The notes under the pieces were generated by a model, which was not told the origin of the DNA, ran no database searches, and saw only the letters and a list, made by a program, of their open reading frames with translations. Of a stretch of DNA of 64,000 nucleotides, positions 51,923-60,157 are shown in pieces. Within the stretch, counting starts at the first letter, position 1; each line of letters opens with the position of its first letter. Made by a program: the position numbers and the translations under genes. Source of the DNA: Hyphomicrobium_A sp964620915 (GTDB taxonomy: Bacteria > Pseudomonadota > Alphaproteobacteria > Rhizobiales > Hyphomicrobiaceae); assembly GCA_964620915.1 (NCBI GenBank), contig CAZUKP010000010.1:1-64000 (forward strand), read 5' to 3'.

Positions 51923-53170
51923 CTACACATAGCGATCAAGTTGGGAATGTGCCAGCCGCCGAGCTTCCCCATCAACGGCCAAGATGTCGTCGAGGGTCAC
52001 CGCAGGCCGGATAAGGTCCGATGATTCGGCACTTTCCATACAACGTTCGACACAATGAGCGATGTTTGGAAAGGCGATACGCCGCCCCAGGAAGGCCTCT
52101 ACCGCCACTTCATTCGCCGCGTTCAGAATGGCCGGCGCCGTCGATCCGCGAAGAAGTGCCGCACGCGCAAGTCGCAGTGCGGGAAATTTCGTCTCGTCTG
52201 GGGATTCAAAACTCAGAGTGCCGAGTGACACCAGGTCGAGCCGTTGCGTCGGTGCCGTCATACGCTGCGGCCACGACAAAGAAAGTGCAATTGGCGTGCG
52301 CATGTCAGGCGAGGACAGTTGGGCAATGACAGATCCATCCGTGTAGCAAACAAGGCAGTGCACGACCGATTGTGGGTGAACCACCACGCTTAATTGCTCT
52401 GCCTCGATCGGAAAGAGATGATAGGCCTCGATCACCTCAAGTCCCTTGTTCATGAGCGTGGCCGAGTCGACGGAGATTTTCGCACCCATTGACCAGTTGG
52501 GATGGCGCACGGCTTCCTCCGGCGTCGCTTGCGCGAGACGCTCCTCACTCCACGTGCGAAACGGTCCGCCTGAAGCCGTCAATATGATTTTCTCAATTGA
52601 TGCTGGATTGGCCCCACTCATTGCTTGGAGTGCGGCAGAGTGCTCGCTGTCGACCGGCAATAGTTCAGTTCCCGCCTTGGCAACCTCGGCCATGAAAACC
52701 TCTCCGGCAGTGACGAGGCATTCCTTGTTTGCCAGTGCCACGCGCCGCCCTTGGCGCGCTGCTTCTAGGGTCGGCCGAAGACCTGCCGTCCCAACAATTG
52801 CCGCCATGACACAGTCGGCCGGCTCAGCAGCTGCCGCGATCACAGCCGCAGGGCCCGCAGCAACTTTGACATCAGTTCCGCCAAGGAGCGCTTTCAATTC
52901 TCCGTAGTGGGCCTCATCTCCAATCACAGCGATGCGTGCGCCAAATTTGCGGGCCGCCGCGGCGAGACCGGACACGTTGTTTTGCGCAGTGAGGGCAATG
53001 ATCTCAAAGTCGTCCGAGTTCCGCCCCACCAGATCAAGCGTGTTTTGACCAATCGAACCTGTCGCGCCCAGGACAGTCAGGCTGCGACGTTTGCCTTTGC
53101 ATTGCGGCATTGTCGCCGGCTCCCATTCCACCGGGGAGGACACCATGCCAGCTATTGCATCATTAGACAT
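51923..53170 (-). CDS. dxr: 1-deoxy-D-xylulose 5-phosphate reductoisomerase
   Basis: NADPH enzyme of the MEP isoprenoid pathway. 415 residues with LTVLGATGSIGQNTLDLV (nucleotide binding), VALANKECLVTAG, LLPVDSEHSA and ILTASGGPFR. The start is uncertain: MSNDAIAG at 53170 overlaps the cdsA stop, while MPQCKG at 53110 gives the more usual length. It is part of the uppS-cdsA-dxr-rseP order. Confidence 0.96.
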   Translation of the reverse strand: MSNDAIAGMVSSPVEWEPATMPQCKGKRRSLTVLGATGSIGQNTLDLVGRNSDDFEIIALTAQNNVSGLAAAARKFGARIAVIGDEAHYGELKALLGGTDVKVAAGPAAVIAAAAEPADCVMAAIVGTAGLRPTLEAARQGRRVALANKECLVTAGEVFMAEVAKAGTELLPVDSEHSAALQAMSGANPASIEKIILTASGGPFRTWSEERLAQATPEEAVRHPNWSMGAKISVDSATLMNKGLEVIEAYHLFPIEAEQLSVVVHPQSVVHCLVCYTDGSVIAQLSSPDMRTPIALSLSWPQRMTAPTQRLDLVSLGTLSFESPDETKFPALRLARAALLRGSTAPAILNAANEVAVEAFLGRRIAFPNIAHCVERCMESAESSDLIRPAVTLDDILAVDGEARRLAHSQLDRYV

Positions 53171-54048
53171 CAGAAGCCGAACAACAGGGCCCGCGCAGGT
53201 GCTTGCGGGGCGATGACGAATGCCAGCAACGCCGCAACGATAGCAACGGCAATAATGCTGTCCATGCGGTCCATGAAACCGCCGTGACCGGGGATTAGAT
53301 TACTTGCGTCTTTTAGGCCGAAGAGCCGCTTGAGGGCGGATTCGGCTAGATCACCCCCTTGCGCAACGAGGCCGAGCCCAAACCCTGTGAGAGCAAGTCT
53401 GAGTTCCGAAGTCCCCGGCACAAAGAATGCGAAGAGCGCCGCGACGGCGGTACTGGCCGAGAGGGCACCCAGCAATCCCGCCCACGTTTTCTTTGGCGAT
53501 ATCGTTGGCCACAACTTGGGGCCGCCGATGAGCCGCCCGGCAGCAAACGCTGCAGTGTCGGCACACCATACAATTGCAAATATGAGCAAGATGGCCATGA
53601 ACCCATACGGCGTGTCATAGCGCAGCCAAAGGAGTGCCACCGCCGGCAGCCCCACATAAAAGACTCCAAGGGCCGAAAGCCCAGCACTCCGACCAAATGT
53701 CGGTGGAACGATGACAATTGCTGCCGTGGCAAGCACGGCGACCCCGATGGCACCGTAGCCCATCGCGGCTAAAGCAATGGCAATTGTCACGGCCGTTGCG
53801 TGAATGAAGAATGGCAGATCGAACCGTTCACCACGGACGACCCGGCTCCACTCCCAACTAATCAGAAGCGCAACTGCGAGAATGAGCGCAGCAAAGGGCA
53901 GCGGGCCTGCATAGGCAAGCGCCATTGCCACGACGGCCAACACGGCGCCCGAGATGATGCGCAGCTTGATGTTTTTGGGCAACCAGGCGCTCGCGTCTGG
54001 CGATGTCTCAGAAACAGCCGTGTTGTCTGGCATGACGGTGCCCCTCAC
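53170..54048 (-). CDS. cdsA: Phosphatidate cytidylyltransferase
   Basis: Inner-membrane enzyme making CDP-diacylglycerol, 292 residues and about eight helices. The family signature is complete: SALKRLFGLKDASNLIPGHG then GFMDRMDS. The GTG at 54048 overlaps the uppS stop (GTGA); an ATG at 54033 is an alternative. It follows uppS directly. Confidence 0.96.
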   Translation of the reverse strand: MRGTVMPDNTAVSETSPDASAWLPKNIKLRIISGAVLAVVAMALAYAGPLPFAALILAVALLISWEWSRVVRGERFDLPFFIHATAVTIAIALAAMGYGAIGVAVLATAAIVIVPPTFGRSAGLSALGVFYVGLPAVALLWLRYDTPYGFMAILLIFAIVWCADTAAFAAGRLIGGPKLWPTISPKKTWAGLLGALSASTAVAALFAFFVPGTSELRLALTGFGLGLVAQGGDLAESALKRLFGLKDASNLIPGHGGFMDRMDSIIAVAIVAALLAFVIAPQAPARALLFGF

Positions 54049-54803
54049 GCCATCGATCGCTTGGAAAGTCCGCCAAAACGGCGATCGCGCTCATGATAGC
54101 AGGCGATCGCTTCCTCAAGCCTCGCGCGGTCAAAGTCGGGCCAGTAAACGTCCATAAAGACGAGCTCTGAATAGGCTGCCTGCCAGAGAAGGAAATTCGA
54201 CAGCCGGATTTCTCCGCTCGTGCGAATAAGGAGATCTGGGTCGGGTATTCCCGCGGTATCGAGCGCCTCGCCGACGACCTCCGCCGTAATCTCATCAGGC
54301 TCCAAAGCGCCTTTCTTAACGGCTTCGGCGAGCTTACGGGCGGCCTTGGCAATCTCCGTGCGCGCTCCATAGTTGAACGCAATGATCAGCGATAGCGCTT
54401 GGTTTTGCCGCGTCAGTTCGCACGCTTCCTCAATGAGCGTCATCAGCTCGGGATCGACGTTATCGCGCTCGCCAATCACCTGTATCTTGACTCCCGCTTG
54501 GTGGAGCTCCGCTAGATCGCGGCGGATGAAGCGCTTCATAAGGCCCATGAGATCGTCGATCTCACCGGCAGGTCGCGTCCAATTCTCTGACGAGAAACTG
54601 TAAAGGGTCAGGTAGGAAACCCCGAGTTCGATTGCCGCGCGTACCGTTCGGCGCACAGCCTCCACACCGCGACGATGACCGATAGATCGAGGTAGGCCCC
54701 GCTCGTTCGCCCAGCGCCCGTTACCGTCCATGATTATGGCTACGTGCCGGGGCGGAGCATCCCCCTCGCCGTGGCGATCGTCTCTGATTTCAAACTCTCT
54801 CAC
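54045..54803 (-). CDS. uppS: Undecaprenyl diphosphate synthase
   Basis: cis-Prenyltransferase that makes the C55 carrier for peptidoglycan and O-antigen, 252 residues. The catalytic Asp and substrate loop appear as VAIIMDGNGRWANERGLPR, and the terminal region RTSGEIRLSNFLLWQAAYSE. The start is a GTG, because the next ATG would cut into the catalytic motif. It lies between frr and cdsA. Confidence 0.96.
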   Translation of the reverse strand: MREFEIRDDRHGEGDAPPRHVAIIMDGNGRWANERGLPRSIGHRRGVEAVRRTVRAAIELGVSYLTLYSFSSENWTRPAGEIDDLMGLMKRFIRRDLAELHQAGVKIQVIGERDNVDPELMTLIEEACELTRQNQALSLIIAFNYGARTEIAKAARKLAEAVKKGALEPDEITAEVVGEALDTAGIPDPDLLIRTSGEIRLSNFLLWQAAYSELVFMDVYWPDFDRARLEEAIACYHERDRRFGGLSKRSMA

Positions 54804-54872
54804 GGGTCAGCGGGCTTCCGATTTCTATGGGGCGCACAGATCAACACGTCGTCTGATCGAATGAACTTCTGC

Positions 54873-55436
54873 TCAGACCTTTTGAATCTCGGCTTCCTTG
54901 GCTGCAAGAGTCTCGTCGATTTCTTTTACGAGCTTGTCGGTAAGTTCCTGCACCATAGCTGAAGCTTTATGGTGCTCATCCTTGCTCATGTCGCCATCTT
55001 TTTCGAGCTTCTTGAGAAGATCCATACCGTCGCGCCTGACATTGCGCACTGCGACGCGAGATTGCTCGGCATATTTGTGGGCGATCTTGGCAAGTTCCTG
55101 ACGGCGCTCGGCAGTGAGTGTGGGGATAGGCAGGCGGAGCAGAGTACCATCGATAACAGGATTGAGTCCGAGGTTCGCTTCGCGAATCCCCTTTTCGACC
55201 GCAGAGACGTTCGACTTGTCCCAGACTTGGACTGAGATCGTGCGCGGCTCGGGAACCGATACCGTGGCCACCTGATTGAGCGGCATTTTGGAACCGTAAA
55301 CGGAGACCTGCACCGGATCGAGCAAATGTGTGCTCGCCCGCCCTGTTCTCAGCCCCGACAACTCGCGCTTCAATGCATCGATGGAGGCGCGCATACGCTT
55401 TTCCAGCTCGTTGAGATCGAATGGACCGGTTTGCAT
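54873..55436 (-). CDS. frr: Ribosome recycling factor
   Basis: Splits post-termination ribosomes with EF-G. 187 residues, the usual size, with SGLRTGRASTHLLDPVQVSVYG and the C-terminal LTDKLVKEIDETLAAKEAEIQKV. GGAG sits 5 bases before the ATG. It follows pyrH by about 105 bases. Confidence 0.98.
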   Translation of the reverse strand: MQTGPFDLNELEKRMRASIDALKRELSGLRTGRASTHLLDPVQVSVYGSKMPLNQVATVSVPEPRTISVQVWDKSNVSAVEKGIREANLGLNPVIDGTLLRLPIPTLTAERRQELAKIAHKYAEQSRVAVRNVRRDGMDLLKKLEKDGDMSKDEHHKASAMVQELTDKLVKEIDETLAAKEAEIQKV

Positions 55437-55541
55437 TTTTACTCCTTAAGCCGGCTCGGCCCGCCGCGGTCCAGATCCGCAGTAGGTTCCACCACCCCCG
55501 ACGGGGACATCGGCCGTGTTAGGCGCTTCTAGTCAGGCGTA

Positions 55542-56276
55542 TCAAGCCGACCCTTCTATGACGGTTGCCCGCCCTTCTCCGCGTAAGACCTTGAGAAGGT
55601 TGCCCGCCTCCTCGATGGAGAACACAATTACCGGAAGTTTGTTGTCGCGAGCAAGGGCGATCGCGGCCCCATCCATCACCTTGAGATCCCGGGACAAAAC
55701 CTCCGCATAACTTAGCCTGTCAAACCGTTTGGCATCCGGATTCTTGTGAGGATCGGAATCATAGACCCCATCGACTTGGGTTGCTTTTGCCACTGCTTGG
55801 CAATTCATCTCGACGGCGCGCAGTGTCGCGGCTGTATCGGTGGTGAAAAAGGGATTGCCCGTCCCCGCAGCGAAGATAACCACGCGGCCCTCTTCCATGT
55901 GATGTAGGGCTTTGGGGCGCACGTAGTTTTCACACACGGTCGGCATGGGAATTGCCGACAAAACCCGCGCCGGTGTATTGGCCCGTTCGAGCGCATTCTG
56001 GAATGCCAGTGCGTTAATTACCGTTGCCAGCATGCCCATATAGTCGGCCGTCGCGCGATCCATGCCTTTGGCGGCCCCGGCCACCCCACGGAAAATGTTA
56101 CCGCCGCCAATCACAATGGCGATCTGGCATCCCGCCGCCACCACTTCGGCAACGTCACGGGCAAGCCTCTCAACGACGGCCACATCGATCCCGTAGCCGT
56201 TGCGGCCCATCAAAGCCTCACCTGAGAGCTTCAAGAGCAGCCGCGTACAGCTCAACTGAGCGCTTCCAGCCGCCAT
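55542..56276 (-). CDS. pyrH: Uridylate kinase
   Basis: Bacterial UMP kinase, about 244 residues. Motifs are LLLKLSGEALMGRNGYGID, AIVIGGGNIFRGVAG, FAAGTGNPFFTTDTAATLRA and KVMDGAAIALARDN. The ATG at 56276 is chosen because GAGGAGG lies 5 bases upstream and because a hairpin (56306-56337) separates it from tsf; an upstream GTG or ATG to 56321 is less likely. Confidence 0.97.
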   Translation of the reverse strand: MAAGSAQLSCTRLLLKLSGEALMGRNGYGIDVAVVERLARDVAEVVAAGCQIAIVIGGGNIFRGVAGAAKGMDRATADYMGMLATVINALAFQNALERANTPARVLSAIPMPTVCENYVRPKALHHMEEGRVVIFAAGTGNPFFTTDTAATLRAVEMNCQAVAKATQVDGVYDSDPHKNPDAKRFDRLSYAEVLSRDLKVMDGAAIALARDNKLPVIVFSIEEAGNLLKVLRGEGRATVIEGSA

Positions 56277-56305
56277 GCCGCCTCCTCGCGTTGCCGCAAA
56301 TGCAA

Positions 56306-56337
56306 GACTGGCCGCCCGCATGCCCGGACGGCCAGTC
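56306..56337 (-). terminator. Hairpin between tsf and pyrH
   Basis: Arms GACTGGCCG and CGGCCAGTC (9 bases) with a 14-base loop. It lies 29 bases after the tsf stop and 29 before the pyrH start. No T run follows, so it may be an attenuator or RNA-processing site that lowers pyrH relative to tsf. Confidence 0.55.
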
Positions 56338-56366
56338 CTTAACTAGCGCATCAAGTAGGGATTCGC

Positions 56367-57290
56367 CTAGCCGCCAGCCGCGGCAGCGACCTCGGCGGCG
56401 AAATCCTCTTCCTTCTTTTCGATGCCTTCTCCGAGGGCATAACGGACGAATCCCGCGATTTTGACCGATCCACCAACTTGGCTCTCCGCCTCCTTGAGAA
56501 CCTGAGAGACGCTCTTGGAGGTGTCGTGGATGTAGATCTGATCGAGGAGGCAGTTTTCTTTGCTGTAGCTCTTGAGACCGCCGGCCAGGATCTTCTCCAA
56601 AACCTGCGGTGGCTTGCCCTTGTTCTTGTCGGCAAGGATCGCCTTTTCACGCTCAAGCGTCTCTTCGGGCACGCCCGATAAGTCGAGGGCGACAGGATTT
56701 GTCGCCGCCGCGTGCATCGCAAGCATGCGCGCCAACGCAGCAAGCTCGTCTGCGTTCTTGCCCTCAGACTCCAGGGCAACAAGCACACCGATCTTACCCA
56801 GACCCGGGGCAGACTGATTGTGAATATACGAGCCCACAATGCCATTAGATACACTCAGCGTCGCCGTACGACGCAAGGTCATGTTCTCGCCGATCGTCGC
56901 GATCATTTCCTTGATGTACTCTTCAACCGTGTCTTTCTTGCCCGGAAATGTCATCGCCAAGAGTTTTGCGACATCGCCGTCAGCACCACCGGCAAGGGAC
57001 GCAATCTTTGCAACCATCTCCTGGAAGTTTTCGTTACGCGCAACGAAGTCTGTTTCCGAGTTTACTTCAACGACAGCACCTGTCGTTCCCGAAGCGTCAA
57101 CGCCGACAAGACCTTCAGCGGCAACACGCCCCGCCTTCTTTGCCGCCTTCGACAGGCCCTTCTTGCGAAGCCAATCGACAGCGGCCTCGATATCGCCCTT
57201 CGTCTCCGTCAGCGCCGCCTTACAATCCATCATTCCGGCGCCGGTCTTGTCGCGCAGTTCCTTGACAAGGCTCGCGGTAATCGCAGTCAT
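56367..57290 (-). CDS. tsf: Elongation factor Ts
   Basis: Nucleotide exchange factor for EF-Tu, 307 residues. The N-terminal UBA-like part MTAITASLVKELRDKTGAGMMDCKAAL and the core TDFVARNENF are conserved. The ATG at 57290 is used; the longer frame to 57344 adds a non-conserved lead. It follows rpsB by 89 bases from stop to start. Confidence 0.98.
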   Translation of the reverse strand: MTAITASLVKELRDKTGAGMMDCKAALTETKGDIEAAVDWLRKKGLSKAAKKAGRVAAEGLVGVDASGTTGAVVEVNSETDFVARNENFQEMVAKIASLAGGADGDVAKLLAMTFPGKKDTVEEYIKEMIATIGENMTLRRTATLSVSNGIVGSYIHNQSAPGLGKIGVLVALESEGKNADELAALARMLAMHAAATNPVALDLSGVPEETLEREKAILADKNKGKPPQVLEKILAGGLKSYSKENCLLDQIYIHDTSKSVSQVLKEAESQVGGSVKIAGFVRYALGEGIEKKEEDFAAEVAAAAGG

Positions 57291-57379
57291 TGATATGCTC
57301 TTTGGTTGGCGGGTTCGCCAAATGCTACGCCCGCAGCTTGACATTAGGGTGATGAGGCAGTTGCCCAGCAGGGCAGCGC

Positions 57380-58381
57380 CTAGGCCGCCGTCGCCTCAAC
57401 CAACTTCTTTGCCTGTCCGGCCCAATCTTCCGTCGTGATCTGGCCATCGAGCTTGAGCTGAGCGTCAAGCGCAGCCGTCTGTTCCGCATCCAGATCGGCA
57501 AACTGCCAGAAATGGTACACACCCGCATCATTGAGCCGTTGCTCGAGCTTCACCGAGATGCCCGTGATACGCTTGAGATCGTCCGGCTCACCGCGCGGTG
57601 CTTCGATGCCACGAAATCCAGATGCCGTTTCAACGGCAGGCAACGCTTCTGCTGGTGGCGCTTCAGCGGCTCCAACGTCAACACCCGCAGTGGACTGCGA
57701 ACGCTCCAGGCCATCAAGAGCAGCGCGAGCGACGAGGTCACAATAGAGCGTGATTGCACGGCCAGCATCGTCGTTGCCCGGAACCGGGAAATCGACGCCG
57801 TCGGGTTCGCAATTCGTGTCGATAATCGCCACGATCGGAATTTTGAGCTTCTTCGCCTCCTTGATGGCGATGCTCTCCTTGTTGGTGTCGATTACAAACA
57901 AAAGGTCCGGCGTTCCGCCCATATCCTTGATGCCGCCCAGCGCCTGATTGAGCTTCTCGCGCTCACGCGTGATAGTGAGCACTTCCTTTTTTGTGCGCCC
58001 TTGAGGATCAGCAAGGATGTCATCGAGCTGACGCAGACGGCGGATCGACTGGGAAATGGTCTTCCAGTTCGTCAACGTGCCACCAAGCCAGCGATGGTTG
58101 ATAAAGTATTGCGCCGAACGCTTTGCGGCATCTGCAATCGCATCAGAGGCCTGCCGTTTCGTGGCAACGAAGAGCACGCGGCCGCCGCCGGCAACCGTGT
58201 CTGAAATCTTCAGCAAGGCCTGATGCAATAACGGCGTGGTCTGTGTCAGATCAATGATATGGATATTGTTGCGCGCGCCGTAGATGAAGGGCGCCATTTT
58301 GGGGTTCCAGCGATGGGACTGGTGACCAAAGTGTACACCAGCTTCCAATAGCTGACGCATGTTGAACGCGGGCAGCGTCAT
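57380..58381 (-). CDS. rpsB: 30S ribosomal protein S2 with C-terminal extension
   Basis: Small-subunit protein S2. About 333 residues from MTLPAFNMRQLLEAGVHFGHQSHRWNP, with AAGGA 9 bases upstream. The core (VDFPVPGNDDAGRAITLYC and so on) ends near residue 235. The extra 95 residues begin with an Ala/Pro/Glu linker and form a helix-hairpin-helix-like module (DDLKRITGISVKLEQRLNDAG, then YHFWQFADLDAEQ). Similar extensions occur in Rhizobiales S2. It is the first gene of the superoperon. Confidence 0.97.
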   Translation of the reverse strand: MTLPAFNMRQLLEAGVHFGHQSHRWNPKMAPFIYGARNNIHIIDLTQTTPLLHQALLKISDTVAGGGRVLFVATKRQASDAIADAAKRSAQYFINHRWLGGTLTNWKTISQSIRRLRQLDDILADPQGRTKKEVLTITREREKLNQALGGIKDMGGTPDLLFVIDTNKESIAIKEAKKLKIPIVAIIDTNCEPDGVDFPVPGNDDAGRAITLYCDLVARAALDGLERSQSTAGVDVGAAEAPPAEALPAVETASGFRGIEAPRGEPDDLKRITGISVKLEQRLNDAGVYHFWQFADLDAEQTAALDAQLKLDGQITTEDWAGQAKKLVEATAA

Positions 58382-58426
58382 GTGAGTCGTCCTTTTCCGG
58401 TTGAGCCTCCGCAAACCTGAGAAGAC

Positions 58427-58443
58427 CACCCTAAATTCGGGTG
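58427..58443 (-). promoter_or_regulatory. Small hairpin in the rpsB leader
   Basis: CACCC-N7-GGGTG, 46-62 bases before the rpsB start on its strand. It could be part of a leader used for autoregulation by S2, which is known in other bacteria, but the stem is short. Confidence 0.3.
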
Positions 58444-58593
58444 ATCCACCGGAGCGCTATGACGGGGCTGTCTGTCCGCCCAGCGCATAGGTTCGCGTGT
58501 GAGATGGCGGGCTTATAGGCTGCCTGCCCGGCGTTGACAAGCCGTCCTCGTGCGGCCTTGCTCTTGGGGACCGAAACAGCCCGGGAAAGTGGC

Positions 58594-59376
58594 ATGAGCA
58601 ATACCGAAATCCCCGTCAGGGCGCTGCAGCTCGGCGAACGCATCGAAGTAAAGGGGCTTGAGCGCGCGGACGCCTTCTCGACGATACCACTGGCCTTCCA
58701 CACGGGCACTGGCCGCACTGTCGTCCTGTTCAAATCAGGCGCCGCCGTCTTCATCAACATGACCCCAGTCGAGGAAGAGGAGCTGATCCGTAGCTTGGGT
58801 CCACGTATACGCAGCCCCCTCAAGGACCGCGAGTTCGAAATGGTCGGGCTTACGGTGCGTCCCAACGAAGAAGAGCTCGTTACACCGAGCGGTGCTCTGC
58901 AGGTGAAGGCCGCCGATTCCCACCGACTGTTGCTGATAGCCGAGGCGCTCGCCATGAGTGTTGCACTCGCCTATGACGAGCGGCGCATTGCCACTGCCTT
59001 CGACAACATCGATTCTGTCGCACAAAGCCTGCAACGCGAGCAGCTCCCCACCGGACCGAAGGGCGGCCTTTTGAAACAGATCGGCCAGGCCCTCGCCATC
59101 CAGCAGCGGCTGGCCGGTCGCGTCGACCTCGATGAGAAGCCCGACGTGCTGTGGGATCATCCAGAACTGGAGCGCTTCTGGGCCCGCCTTGTTGATGAGT
59201 ACGACCTACCCCAGCGCGGCCGCGCGATCGCGCGTAAGCTGGAGGTCATCCGCGAGACAGCCGATACAATCGCCGACCTCTTGGCGACGCGCACCAGTCA
59301 CCGGCTCGAGTGGTACATCATCATATTGATTGCGATCGAGATCCTCCTTAGCCTCTACGACATCTTCCTGATGTAA
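58594..59376 (+). CDS. RMD1-family (DUF155) protein
   Basis: A 260-residue protein resembling yeast Rmd1/Rmd8. The body is soluble with the conserved run LLIAEALAMSVALAYDERRI and RLAGRVDLDEKPDVLWDHPELERFW. A single membrane helix closes the protein (WYIIILIAIEILLSLYDIF), leaving three or so residues after it, so it is tail-anchored. The ATG at 58594 is used; a longer start at 58534 is possible. Function in bacteria is unknown. It is divergent from rpsB and convergent with the lipoprotein gene. Confidence 0.85.
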   Translation: MSNTEIPVRALQLGERIEVKGLERADAFSTIPLAFHTGTGRTVVLFKSGAAVFINMTPVEEEELIRSLGPRIRSPLKDREFEMVGLTVRPNEEELVTPSGALQVKAADSHRLLLIAEALAMSVALAYDERRIATAFDNIDSVAQSLQREQLPTGPKGGLLKQIGQALAIQQRLAGRVDLDEKPDVLWDHPELERFWARLVDEYDLPQRGRAIARKLEVIRETADTIADLLATRTSHRLEWYIIILIAIEILLSLYDIFLM

Positions 59377-59379
59377 GGA

Positions 59380-60117
59380 CTAATCAGGCAGACAGTCTTT
59401 GAAGCGCGACAGAACGTTCTGCGGCAGGATCGCAATCGCTGTGCGGTCTTTTACCGCCCACGTCTGAAGCTTCAAAACCTGTTCTTCGGGCAGTGCTACG
59501 CATCCTGCGGTGCCGACGCCCTCGCCTCCCCAGATGTGCAGGAAGATGCAAGAGCCCCCCCGGACCTCGCGACTGGGCGGATAGTCGATGACGAGCCCGC
59601 GCTTGTAGACCGGGAACGTCGCCATGTCCTCCCCTCTCACAGCGTCACCCGCAACGCTCTTGGGTACGATGCGCCCGTAGTGAGGCGAGCCGACATCGTC
59701 CACGCAGTAGTGCTCATCCGGCATCAAACGCAAATGCCCGGGCCGATCGGCCTCGTCAAAACCGAAGGTCACTCCAACACGGTAGATCCCGACGGGCGTG
59801 CGCGTGTCGCCTTCCAGTTTCACAGGCTCGTCCGACTTTGCTTGATCGGCAAACGGATGCCCCCATGCCAATCCATCTATGCCAACAACCGCTGCTATCG
59901 GTGACGACGCTTGCGTCCAGGCCGCCTCTGGTGAAGACCGCTCATACGTCGTAAGGGTCGCGCTCGTGTCGTCGAACGACGGCGTTGTCACGAGAATGAG
60001 CCGGGTCGCCTGTTTGATGGCCGCAGGACACTGCATCTTGCTTTGTTCACACCCCAACAGCGCCAACATTGTGAGCAGGGCCAGGGCTCGAAACGTCCTC
60101 GCTGCCGTGCCCGCCAT
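59380..60117 (-). CDS. YkuD-fold L,D-transpeptidase-like lipoprotein
   Basis: A 245-residue exported protein. The lipobox LALLGC places Cys23 as the lipidation site. The YkuD domain spans about residues 35-220. The active-site region reads FLHIWGGEGVGTAGCVALPE: the catalytic Cys and His are there, but the usual SHGC(I/V)R is replaced by TAGCVA, as in a YafK-like subgroup. It may cross-link peptidoglycan or attach lipoprotein; activity is uncertain. AGGAGGAG lies just before the ATG. Confidence 0.85.
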   Translation of the reverse strand: MAGTAARTFRALALLTMLALLGCEQSKMQCPAAIKQATRLILVTTPSFDDTSATLTTYERSSPEAAWTQASSPIAAVVGIDGLAWGHPFADQAKSDEPVKLEGDTRTPVGIYRVGVTFGFDEADRPGHLRLMPDEHYCVDDVGSPHYGRIVPKSVAGDAVRGEDMATFPVYKRGLVIDYPPSREVRGGSCIFLHIWGGEGVGTAGCVALPEEQVLKLQTWAVKDRTAIAILPQNVLSRFKDCLPD

Positions 60118-60157
60118 CTCTCCTCCTAAGAAAAATGCTCGAGTGAGAGGCCTAAGT

